Positions 16,437 to 23,990 of a stretch of 46,393 nt of DNA are shown here, in pieces. The notes beneath the pieces are model-generated. The model was not told where the DNA came from, ran no database searches, and saw nothing but the letters and a program-made list of their open reading frames with translations. The translations under genes and the position numbers were made by a program. Every line of letters begins with the position of its first letter. The stretch's first letter is position 1. The DNA is from Deltaproteobacteria bacterium (GTDB lineage Bacteria > Desulfobacterota_D > UBA1144 > Nemesobacterales > CSP1-2): NCBI GenBank assembly GCA_016187835.1, contig JACPIY010000026.1, positions 1-46,393 of the forward strand, read 5' to 3'.

Positions 16437-17459
16437 CTAAATATATTCCTTTATTAAAACCTCAGCGATTTGAATAGCATTTAGTGCTGCACCTTTTCTA
16501 AGCTGGTCTCCCGATACCCAGAAACTAAGCCCTGCAGGGACAGTGTAGTCTTCTCTTATTCTTCCTACAAAACAGTCGTCTTTGCCTGCTGCCTCTATAG
16601 GCATCGGGTATTTTGAGTTTTGCGGCTCATCCACCACTCTAACTCCGGGGAAATTGCTTAAAGCTTTTCGGGCTTCTTGCGGAGTGATTTTTCTCTCTGT
16701 CTCAATGTTTACCGCAACGGAATGCGCACGGAACACGGGAACTCTGACAGTTGTAGCGGTCACTTGAATGGAATCATCTTCGAGGATTTTCCTGGTTTCA
16801 TTGTGCAGCTTCATTTCTTCCTTTGTGTATCCGTTCTCGAGAAAAGTGTCTATGTGCGGAAGAAGGTTAAACGCTATCTGGTGAGGAAAAACACCATTTT
16901 TCATCGGTTCGCCTTTTGCCCAGGCGATGGTCTGAAGACGGAGTTCTTCGATAGCCTGCGCTCCTGCACCTGAGACGGCCTGATAACTTGCGGCAACTAC
17001 CCTTTTTATTCTCCCTATGTCGTGAAGCGGTTTCAGCGCCATTACCGTTACAGCAGTTGTGCAGTTCGGATTTGCGATAATACCACGCTTATTATAATCG
17101 GAGACTCTATGCGCATTTATTTCTGGGACGACAAGCGGAATATCCGGCTCCATACGAAATGCTGAGCTATTGTCAACGACAACCGCTCCTGCATCAACCG
17201 CTATCGGAGCAAACTCCCTGCTTCTTGATGCGCCTGCCGAAAAGAGAGCGATATTAATGCCTTTAAATGAGTTTTCATCAAGTTTTTCAACCTTGAGTTT
17301 TTTCCCTTGAAATTCGAGTTCTCTTCCCTGAGACCTTTTGGATGCTAAGAGTCTAAGTTCTCCAAGGGGGAAATTTCTCTCTTCCAGTATTTGAATCATC
17401 TCCTGTCCAACGGCGCCAGTTGCCCCAACTATAGCCACGTTGTACATTTCCCTATTCAT
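16437..17459 (-). CDS. asd: Aspartate-semialdehyde dehydrogenase
   Basis: This NADPH-dependent enzyme reduces aspartyl phosphate to aspartate semialdehyde for lysine, threonine and methionine synthesis. It has the Rossmann start VAIVGATGAVGQEMIQ, the catalytic Cys in IANPNCTTAV, and SYQAVSGAGAQAIEEL. The C-terminal VRVPVFRAHSVAVNIE contains the active-site His. I prefer the ATG at 17459 (340 aa) because GGAGGTAGAT lies directly upstream; the track start is 12 nt earlier. It follows the RpiB-like gene after a short palindrome-containing gap and precedes the PH/zinc-ribbon gene and dapA. Confidence 0.96.
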   Translation of the reverse strand: MNREMYNVAIVGATGAVGQEMIQILEERNFPLGELRLLASKRSQGRELEFQGKKLKVEKLDENSFKGINIALFSAGASRSREFAPIAVDAGAVVVDNSSAFRMEPDIPLVVPEINAHRVSDYNKRGIIANPNCTTAVTVMALKPLHDIGRIKRVVAASYQAVSGAGAQAIEELRLQTIAWAKGEPMKNGVFPHQIAFNLLPHIDTFLENGYTKEEMKLHNETRKILEDDSIQVTATTVRVPVFRAHSVAVNIETERKITPQEARKALSNFPGVRVVDEPQNSKYPMPIEAAGKDDCFVGRIREDYTVPAGLSFWVSGDQLRKGAALNAIQIAEVLIKEYI

Positions 17460-17479
17460 ATCTACCTCCAAATGTTCTA

Positions 17480-17506
17480 GTAGGTGCGGGGTAACCCCGC
17501 CCCTAC
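17480..17506. repeat. GTAGGxGCGGGGT palindrome
   Basis: GTAGGTGCGGGGTAACCCCGCCCCTAC is an almost perfect palindrome placed between the RpiB-like gene and asd, inside a probable operon. It belongs to the GTAG-ended palindrome family seen at 13950, 17988 and 45183 and might attenuate or stabilise the transcript. Confidence 0.75.
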
Positions 17507-17511
17507 AAACC

Positions 17512-17955
17512 TCAACGGCTGTACTTCCTTTCGATAGACTTTACTCTTTCTATGTTCGGAATTTCTTCTTCCTCTAGGCTAGCACTAAACCAGGCTTCGA
17601 GTATTTCTTTAGCTACTATTGGGGACGTGAGTCTCAAACTCATAGCAAGCACATTTGCGTCGTTCCATTTTCTAGCGCCCCTCGCAGTTTCAGCATCGGC
17701 ACACAATGCCGCCCTGATTCCAGGCACTTTGTTTGCCGCCATGCCAACTCCAGTTCCCGTCCAGCAAAAAAGTATTCCCTGATCGCATTCTCCCCTTGCA
17801 ACCCTTTCTGCTACTTTTTCAGCGACTTCCGCCCACTGAATCGGTTCACCTGCCAGTGGTCCGTGAAGTTCGAGTTCAATTCCTTTTTTCTTTAGTTCTT
17901 CAACGACGAAATCGGTTAAATACGTACGTTCATCACTTCCAACCGCTATCTTCAT
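17512..17955 (-). CDS. RpiB/LacAB-family sugar-phosphate isomerase, variant
   Basis: This 147-aa protein has the RpiB fold signature. It contains GVGMAANKVPGIRAALC, NDANVLAMSLR, and a Cys in ILFCWTGTG corresponding to the region of the catalytic cysteine. True ribose-5-phosphate isomerase B enzymes begin GSDHAG and carry a His in the RxHNDANV motif. Here these read GSDERTYLTD and ARKWNDANV, so two active-site positions differ. The substrate may therefore not be ribose-5-phosphate. It lies directly upstream of asd on the same strand. Confidence 0.8.
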   Translation of the reverse strand: MKIAVGSDERTYLTDFVVEELKKKGIELELHGPLAGEPIQWAEVAEKVAERVARGECDQGILFCWTGTGVGMAANKVPGIRAALCADAETARGARKWNDANVLAMSLRLTSPIVAKEILEAWFSASLEEEEIPNIERVKSIERKYSR

Positions 17956-18272
17956 AACACTTACTCCTTTTTTTAAACCATTCTTTGGTAGGGAACGTGT
18001 ATCCTTCGACTAGGCTCAGGACAGGTATGCGTTCCCTACATGTTGCCTATCCGGTTTGGCTATCTATTACCAGATTAATATTAAGACCATTATGCATTCC
18101 ATACTTATTTGGTTGTGCTTATTAGTTTAAATTAGTTGATACTCAGGTTCAAGATGAGGACAAGAGGGATTTGTTGGAACCTTTATTATGTCATGTTTAT
18201 GAAGACTGAATTAGAATATACCCAAAGAAATTTGATGATAACTGAACCAATAAGATGATGGTTTTTGAACAG
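17956..18272. repeat. Intergenic region with nested repeat
   Basis: Positions 17988-18039 form a GTAGGGAACG...CGTTCCCTAC palindrome whose centre contains a CCTTCGACTAGGCTCAGGACAGG unit. Thus one repeat type is nested within another. The rest, up to the promoter at 18273, shows no gene or RNA I can support. Confidence 0.65.
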
Positions 18273-18300
18273 TTGACACTCTTTCATTTCATCGTATATT
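18273..18300 (+). promoter_or_regulatory. Sigma-70-type promoter of the antiporter operon
   Basis: TTGACA (18273-18278), a 16-bp spacer and TATATT (18295-18300) place the start near 18307, about 15 nt before the fluoride aptamer. The same hexamers and spacing occur at the second fluoride riboswitch (33603..33630, minus). Confidence 0.8.
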
Positions 18301-18319
18301 TATGCTCAATGTTCTCTCA

Positions 18320-18382
18320 GTAAAGGCAATGGAGTTCTGCCTTTAACCGCTGTCCCAGCCGGGGCAGTTGATGACTCCTGGT
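18320..18382 (+). promoter_or_regulatory. Fluoride riboswitch (crcB motif)
   Basis: The stem AAAGGCA/TGCCTTT encloses ATGGAGTTC. AACC and the stem GCTGTCCC-agcc-GGGGCAGT follow, and then TGATGACTCCT. The loop GGAGT can pair with ACTCC, forming the pseudoknot that defines the crcB fluoride aptamer. The conserved GATGACTCCT end is intact. Downstream, AAGGCTttttAGCCTT (about 18405-18420) is a hairpin that may belong to the expression platform; the mechanism is not clear. The antiporter gene begins at 18458 with GGAGG at about 18443. Confidence 0.92.
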
Positions 18383-18457
18383 TAAAAATCAAATCCTAAA
18401 GGAAAGGCTTTTTAGCCTTAAAGGGAATTTTTATATCTACTATGGAGGGAAGAAAGA

Positions 18458-19648
18458 ATGGATAACACTTACGTCGCCTTAATTATGGGACTTCTCATAC
18501 TTGTTGCAAGCTTTATTTCTGTTGAAGCTGCCATATCGGTGGCGATTATTGAAATCGCTATGGGTGTTATAGGAGGAAATTTTCTTGGTCTTCAGTCTAC
18601 GCCCTGGATTGATTTCCTTGCGGGTTTTGGAGGAATTCTTCTTACATTCCTGGCCGGAGCAGAAACAGACCCACAACTCATGAAAGAGAAGTTTAAAGAA
18701 AGCTTTCTTATCGGCGGGATTTCTTTCCTTGCCCCGTTTCTATTAACCTTTGCCTATTGCTACTGGGTAGCGGGATGGAGTTTCAAAGCGGCTGAGATTG
18801 CAGGAACCGCTCTTTCAACTACATCCCTTGCTGTAGTTTATGCGGTTCTAGTTGAAACTGGACTTACCGAAACAAAGATTGGAAAAATAATCATGGCATC
18901 TTGTTTTGTTACGGACTTTGGCACTGCACTGTTGCTTAGTCTGCTCTTTGCTGAAGAAAACTGGCTTACTCTGGTTTTTGTTTTCGGCTCTGTCGTGATA
19001 ATTTTCCTCTCGCCGAAGGTTATGTCTCCGATTCTCAAGAGGTATGGGAACAGAGTGATTGAGCCTGAGATAAAGTTCTTATTCTTTCTACTCTTTTTAT
19101 TTATGTATCTTGGTAAAATCGGGGCAAGTCATGCTGTACTTCCTGTGTTCATCCTTGGACTCGTGCTTTCAAATGCACTTCGCTCGAATAGAGATCTTCA
19201 AAGAAAGCTGAGAGTAATTGCTTTTGCCATGATAACTCCGTTTTTCTTCATAAAAGGGGGTATGAACGTTTCTCTTAAAGAGGTATATGCCAACTTTGGG
19301 ATCCTTCTGGTATTATTCGGAGTGAAAATGGGGGCAAAGGTTATTGGAGTATATCCAATTGCAAAGAAATATATTCCAAAGAGCGCTACTTACGCTACGC
19401 TTCTCATGAGTACCGGACTTACTTTTGGCACTATATCTTCCTTGTACGGACTCTCGGCAGGATTTATTAATGCTAGTCAATTTTCGGTACTAGTCACGGT
19501 AGTAATTCTCACGGCTATAGTGCCCACATTTATTGCTCAACGCTGGTTCCAGCCAAATTTAGTTGAGGAATCTCGAGTAAGTGTCGACCCTGTTAAAGAG
19601 CTTTCGGCGCTAAATGTGATTGAACAAAGGGAGGGAGAAAATGTTTAG
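18458..19648 (+). CDS. Cation:proton antiporter (KefB/CPA2 type)
   Basis: This 396-aa inner-membrane protein has about 12 hydrophobic helices and the Na+/H+ exchanger-like fold. Typical segments are FGGILLTFLAGAETDP (half-broken helix region with acidic residue) and AGTALSTTSLAVVYAVLVE. It ends after the membrane domain and lacks the RCK/TrkA-N nucleotide-binding domain of full Kef proteins. Antiporters of this kind are a known gene class behind fluoride riboswitches, where they are thought to counter fluoride or the accompanying ion imbalance. Its last 8 nt overlap uspA. The aptamer upstream shows likely induction by fluoride. Confidence 0.9.
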   Translation: MDNTYVALIMGLLILVASFISVEAAISVAIIEIAMGVIGGNFLGLQSTPWIDFLAGFGGILLTFLAGAETDPQLMKEKFKESFLIGGISFLAPFLLTFAYCYWVAGWSFKAAEIAGTALSTTSLAVVYAVLVETGLTETKIGKIIMASCFVTDFGTALLLSLLFAEENWLTLVFVFGSVVIIFLSPKVMSPILKRYGNRVIEPEIKFLFFLLFLFMYLGKIGASHAVLPVFILGLVLSNALRSNRDLQRKLRVIAFAMITPFFFIKGGMNVSLKEVYANFGILLVLFGVKMGAKVIGVYPIAKKYIPKSATYATLLMSTGLTFGTISSLYGLSAGFINASQFSVLVTVVILTAIVPTFIAQRWFQPNLVEESRVSVDPVKELSALNVIEQREGENV

Positions 19649-20069
19649 ATTTAATAAAATCCTTGTTGCAATTGATGGCTCAGAAGGAGCTAAAAAAGCA
19701 TTGCGTGTGGCGGTTGAACTTGCAAAACGCTTTGATGCAGAGATTCATTCAATATCTGTGGAGGAAGATTTGCCTCACTATGCAGCCACGGTGGGAGAAG
19801 TCGTAGAGGCTAAACATGAACGGAACGCTTACTTTGACAAAGTGAACCAGGAATCTGTTGAGTTTGCGGCAAAAGAAGGTGTTACTCTACGCACAAAAGT
19901 CGTTGCAGGACATGAGGTAGAAAAAACCGTTAATTACATTAACGAAAGAAAGTTTGATCTTCTGGTGATAGGTTTCATGGGACATTCAAAGGTATTTGGA
20001 AGAATATGGGGAAGCACATCACAAACCCTTACCCGTCTTGCTCCGTGTACTGTTATGGTGGTTAAGTGA
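19641..20069 (+). CDS. Universal stress protein (UspA family)
   Basis: This 142-aa cytosolic protein starts with the standard FNKILVAIDGSEGAKKAL. It ends with the nucleotide-binding loop region FDLLVIGFMGHSKVFGRIWGSTSQTLTRLAPCTVMVVK; G-hx-G-x9-GS-type residues are present, so ATP or AMP binding is plausible. I choose the ATG at 19641, which follows GGGAGGGAGAAA; the track's TTG at 19620 adds seven residues. It overlaps the antiporter stop by 8 nt and shares its fluoride riboswitch. UspA proteins are another class reported with fluoride riboswitches. Confidence 0.92.
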   Translation: MFRFNKILVAIDGSEGAKKALRVAVELAKRFDAEIHSISVEEDLPHYAATVGEVVEAKHERNAYFDKVNQESVEFAAKEGVTLRTKVVAGHEVEKTVNYINERKFDLLVIGFMGHSKVFGRIWGSTSQTLTRLAPCTVMVVK

Positions 20070-20108
20070 GTAAGCTCTAGTTAATACTTATCGCAGGAGT
20101 ATTCGAAA

Positions 20109-20387
20109 ATGAATATTAGAAGACTTGTGCTTGATGTGGACAAGGCCATTGCCCGACCTACGCTCTTAGATTTGGCCAAGGCCATCGAGAGTGTCACTGG
20201 TGTTGAAGGCGTGAACATCACGGTGATTGAAATTGATATTGAAACGATGGGTATGGATGTTACAGTGGAAGGAGAGAACATAGACTATCCGGCACTCGTC
20301 AAAGCCATCGAATCCACCGGCGCAGTGGTGCATAGCGTCGATCAGCTAGCTTTCGGCAGCCGATTGGTGGAGCGTGTGAAGATATAA
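20109..20387 (+). CDS. DUF211 family protein
   Basis: This 92-aa protein matches the DUF211 pattern (MNIRRLVLDVDKAIARPTLLDLAKAIESVTGVEGVNITVIEIDIET..., then VEGENIDYPALVKAIESTGAVVHSVDQL). The family forms a small ferredoxin-like alpha/beta domain and is common in archaea; its function is unknown. GCAGGAG lies upstream of the ATG. It precedes the VIT-like membrane gene by 2 nt and follows uspA by 39 nt, so it is the third gene of the fluoride-riboswitch operon. Base composition is richer in GC than antiporter and uspA, hinting at separate acquisition. Confidence 0.82.
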   Translation: MNIRRLVLDVDKAIARPTLLDLAKAIESVTGVEGVNITVIEIDIETMGMDVTVEGENIDYPALVKAIESTGAVVHSVDQLAFGSRLVERVKI

Positions 20388-20389
20388 CG

Positions 20390-20935
20390 ATGAATATATT
20401 CGGTCTATCGTTTCCACGTGAATACGTATTCGCCCTCGTTATTGGTCTTGTGGATGGAATTCTGACAGCTCTCACACTCGCCGGGGGCAAGGTAATAAAT
20501 TCTCGAGATTCGATTGACATCAAGCTGGTATTACGTATCTCGATGGCTACAGCACTCTCTGGGGCGTTTATTTTCTTTGTGGCAGAGTATGTCCGACTAC
20601 GTGGAGAATTGGTTCACGCGGAACGTCATCTCAATCTCACATCTCCAGGCCATCTCGCGACAACCCAGCTTGGAAGAATGGTCTTTCGCGACGCCCTGAG
20701 GGGAACAGCAATTTCTGGTGCTTTTAGCTTCCTTGGAGCACTGCTACCCCTGATGTCCGGCGCCGTGTTGCCAGGTCCGCACTGGCTGCCAATCGCCGTC
20801 GCCATTTTAGCTCTAGGTCTGCTCGGCGTCGGCCTAGCACGCGCCGTTTACGGGGATACGATTCGGTGGACAATAGCGCTGATAGCCGCTGGCATCTTGC
20901 TCACTATAGTTGGAGTAAAGCTTCACGTAATCTGA
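20390..20935 (+). CDS. VIT1/CCC1-like integral membrane protein
   Basis: This 181-aa protein has about five hydrophobic helices. It resembles the membrane part of VIT/CCC1 iron-manganese transporters (REYVFALVIGLVDGILTALTLAGG; FRDALRGTAISGAFSFLGALLPLM). It lacks the cytosolic metal-binding insertion of plant VIT1. It is tightly coupled to DUF211 (2-nt gap), a pairing I recall mainly from archaeal and thermophile genomes. Transport of a divalent metal is inference. It ends the operon controlled by the fluoride riboswitch at 18320. Confidence 0.7.
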   Translation: MNIFGLSFPREYVFALVIGLVDGILTALTLAGGKVINSRDSIDIKLVLRISMATALSGAFIFFVAEYVRLRGELVHAERHLNLTSPGHLATTQLGRMVFRDALRGTAISGAFSFLGALLPLMSGAVLPGPHWLPIAVAILALGLLGVGLARAVYGDTIRWTIALIAAGILLTIVGVKLHVI

Positions 20936-21201
20936 GAAAGCTTTAATTCTTAATCCTCTCCAACTCAATGAACCAAAATTAGATTTTCTTGCAATCGAGT
21001 TTATGGAGCTTTAAAGCATGTCTTTCCCGAACGTATTAAGCGGGAATCCATTATTTGATATTTTCATGGATGCCCGATAAAAGCATTCGGGTATGACAAA
21101 TCTAGAGTAGCCTTGAACCTGAAAACGGTCAGAACCAGCGCAAGATATAAGTAACGTGACTGACTAAATTAAAAATAGCCGGTATTTATCTGATATATTA
21201 T

Positions 21202-22140
21202 ATGATAGATGCTATGGCATTTTTGGATATTACTCTTCAAATTTTAAAAGAATTCTTTTCTTTGACTCTTGAGGTTATTCCATACTTTTTACTCGGGGCT
21301 GCTTTAGGTGCGGCTCTTCAAACTTACCTGAAGTCCGATTCAACCTTGAAATATCTTAGTCGAGGTAGCTCCTCGGTAATAAATGCGAGTATTCTTGGCG
21401 CTGTTCTTCCGGGTTGTTCCTGTGCAACAATGCCCATGGCGGAGGGACTTAAAAGGCAAGGAGCCGAATTAGGAACTGTAACAGCCTTCATCATGATGTC
21501 GCCCCTCTTAAGTCCCATCACGATAGCGATGACTTATGGAATGTTAGGCTGGAAAATCACAGTGGCAAGATTGGTATTTCCATTTATCGGCAGTATAGCT
21601 CTTGGTGTGATTTTAAACTATCTCGAAAAATCTAGGGTTTCTGGATTCAGTAACTCGGCCTCTAATTCTAAATTTCTGCAAGGCCTTCCTGTTAGAGGAA
21701 ATCTTGCATCATCTAATACCTGCTACACAGAGACAAAACAAAGCTTTTGGAGAAACTTAGTATCAATAATAAGAGGGCTTTTTAAATACTTTCTAGTAGG
21801 AATACTGGTTGCATCAGTTGTAACTACGATCATTCCCGAGGACTCGATTTCTAGGTACATCATCTTCTCAGGATTTGTAGCGTATTTAGTAGCTGCCGTA
21901 GTAGGGATACCGCTCTATGTTTGTGAGGGAGAAGAAGTTCCCTTAACGTTTGCACTTCTAAAAGCTGGATTAGGCGTTGGACCGGCTTTTACATTCCTCA
22001 TGGGTTCAGTAGGTACATGCGTACCGACTATGATTATGGCCCAGAAGATTATTGGTAAAAAGGCAACACTATTTTACATACTGAGCTGGTTTGTGTTTGC
22101 GATAGGTTCCGGATTATTGCTGAGTCTTATTGTCGGATAG
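21202..22140 (+). CDS. Permease of the ArsP/DUF318 (PF03773-type) family
   Basis: This 312-aa inner-membrane protein has two blocks of hydrophobic helices separated by a polar loop (about residues 145-180). The signature LPGCSCATMPMAEGLKRQGAELG is characteristic of this permease family, as is the C-terminal GVPLYVCEGEEVPLTFALLKAGLG repeat-like segment. Members export trivalent organoarsenicals or other metal(loid)s; here no arsenic genes are adjacent, so the substrate is open. No strong Shine-Dalgarno sequence is seen; an alternative ATG lies four codons in. Confidence 0.85.
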   Translation: MIDAMAFLDITLQILKEFFSLTLEVIPYFLLGAALGAALQTYLKSDSTLKYLSRGSSSVINASILGAVLPGCSCATMPMAEGLKRQGAELGTVTAFIMMSPLLSPITIAMTYGMLGWKITVARLVFPFIGSIALGVILNYLEKSRVSGFSNSASNSKFLQGLPVRGNLASSNTCYTETKQSFWRNLVSIIRGLFKYFLVGILVASVVTTIIPEDSISRYIIFSGFVAYLVAAVVGIPLYVCEGEEVPLTFALLKAGLGVGPAFTFLMGSVGTCVPTMIMAQKIIGKKATLFYILSWFVFAIGSGLLLSLIVG

Positions 22141-22512
22141 AAAAGAACTTCACATAAACAAAACGGCCTTTCTTTTTTGCCTCTTTACAAATAGTGGAAA
22201 CCTACTCTTGGCAAAATTTCTATCTATGGCAAAATATCTATCCCTAATATGGCTTTTTATCCATAGGATAAATTAATCTTCACTTGATTCTGACTCTGTT
22301 GACAAGCCTCACTGGGGTTCTTGAAAAATTAAGGAATGAGTCGAAATGGGTTTCTGAGATTGTTGAAGTAGTAATCTTTATTTTTTAATCGCAAGTATTG
22401 ATATTGTCCATTTTGAGAATTAAAAATACAGAATTTAGGAAAACAACTACCGGAATTAGAATCCTATTTTGAACAATTTATTTGTGTTCATAGTTCCTTG
22501 CTTTGCAATATC
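22141..22512. other. Intergenic region, no recognised gene
   Basis: This stretch between the permease stop and the attC-like site contains no ORF with protein-like features, no tRNA and no clear terminator. It may be the junction of the acquired MFS cassette. Confidence 0.4.
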
Positions 22513-22571
22513 GGCTAACGCGTGTTGGCGAAGTGCCAAAGGCATTTGGGTAAGCAAATCCGCCGTTAGGC
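22513..22571 (-). other. attC-like integron recombination site
   Basis: On the minus strand, 9 nt after the MFS stop, lies GCCTAAC (R''-like, 22565-22571) followed by GGCGGATTTGC. GCACTTCGCC and GTTAGCC (R'-like, 22513-22519) follow. GGCGGATTTGC and the complement of GCACTTCGCC pair except for one extra G, the layout of attC L boxes. Length is 59 bp, within the short attC range. The position directly after a gene's stop is what a cassette predicts. Confidence 0.5.
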
Positions 22572-22580
22572 AATAAGATA

Positions 22581-23763
22581 TCATCCGGGCCCTTTTCGGA
22601 CTAACAGGAGCATGGGAATAGAGGCAAGTTGCATCACCACCGAGAATACAATTAGAGAGGTAATAGAGGTATCATAAAGAACACCCATTAATGCACTGCC
22701 TAAAAACCAAAATACCCCATACCCCAGGTTGAAAGTCCCATACGCAGTGCCGCGCTTATCTGCAGGAACCATCTCTGCAACGGCGGCTCTCATAATGGAC
22801 TCCTGCGCCCCCATGCCTATACCAATCAAAGCCGCCTAGGAATACCAGAGGGGCAAAAAGCGATGATAGAAGAGAAACGACAATCAGAATAGAAATACCT
22901 ATTCGGTCGAATAGACGTCCAAAGAAAAGGGCCGCAAGAGCATCAACACCCATAGCAATAGCATAAAAGATTGGAATCCAGTTATCAGATGCAACAGAGA
23001 CCTTTTTGAAATGATAGGCAATCAGTGGAAAATCGGCATACCCTGCCGCAATCAAAGCTACGGCAACCAGATAGAGCCAGAATACTCGTGGAAACACTTT
23101 GCCTTCCAATTTGACCGAGACTGCTTCCAAATCTCGAGGACGGGGATAAAGGAGTCGTGCTGCCAAAAGGACACCTAGTGCTAAGAGTGCCGGCACTAGC
23201 AGGATACCGAAACTTGTCTGATAACCACCCCTGAAATAGAGAACTGAAGAGATTATAAGCGGGCCAAGCACCGCGCCTATTTGATCCATAGCTTCATGCA
23301 ACCCAAATCCCCAGCCTCGTCCAATCTCCTTAGTAGCATGTGAAAGCATTGCGTCACGAGCAGGGGTGCGAATCGCTTTTCCTAGTCGCTCTGTAATCAT
23401 GAGAAAAGCAGCGATTTCCCAGCGTCCCGCCAGCGCCAATAGAGGAACTGCCAGCATATTCACTGCGTATCCTAAAATCGTTATTGTCCAATATTGACCA
23501 GTTCGGTCGCTAATGTATCCAGAAATAAGACGAAGACCATAACCGATCAACTCTCCAAACCCTGCGACGACCCCCACCGTAGTTGCACTTGCCCCAAGGA
23601 CAGCAAGATAGGGACCAGTAATACTGCGAGCCCCTTCGTATGTCATATCTGCAAAGAGACTTACTACACCCAATAAAACAACGAATTTCAGAGCAGATCT
23701 TTTTAAAATACTATTATTCTGTTCTGGAGGCATTGACTGGTGTTCCATAAATGCTCTCTCCAC
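22581..23763 (-). pseudogene. Major facilitator superfamily transporter, frameshifted
   Basis: ORFs 22756..23763 and 22581..22829 are two frames of a single 12-helix MFS transporter of about 390 aa. The first covers helices 1 to about 9 (FADMTYEGARSITGPYLAVLGA; SGYISDRTGQYW, the A-like motif). The second covers the rest (ESIMRAAVAEMVPADKRGTAYG). The shift is near 22838-22846: dropping one base in CTAGGCGGCTTTG joins FLG to AALIGIGMGAQES. Both halves are otherwise well conserved, so a recent mutation or assembly error is likely. Substrate is unknown. An attC-like site follows its stop. Confidence 0.75.
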
Positions 23764-23990
23764 CCCTCAGCTTCGCTGAGTACCACTTAATCAAGGGAGC
23801 TTCACGAAAGGATTAATAAATGCGCCCTTGACAAGCTGGGCGGATGGTATTTGAATCAAACCGTTCGTGGTGAGCTTGTCGAACCATGAACGGTGATTGT
23901 GCGTAAATCCAGTTAACAAAAATTTATTCATATGATGTATTGGCACGACAGCAAGAAAAAAGAGTCTGATCTTATCGAAATCTTTCAGTC
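23764..23990. repeat. Short intergenic region with CGTTCGTGGTGAGC repeat
   Basis: CCGTTCGTGGTGAGCTTGTCGAACCATGAACGG (about 23864-23896) is an inverted-repeat unit of the dispersed repeat class. CTCAGCTTCGCTGAG (about 23766-23780) is a perfect short hairpin. The region follows the last gene of the large minus-strand operon and may contain its transcription end. Confidence 0.6.

Noticed and set aside
18405-18435. Intrinsic terminator after the first fluoride aptamer
   Set aside because: The AAGGCT/AGCCTT hairpin is not directly followed by a U-tract, so I mention it only as a possible expression platform.
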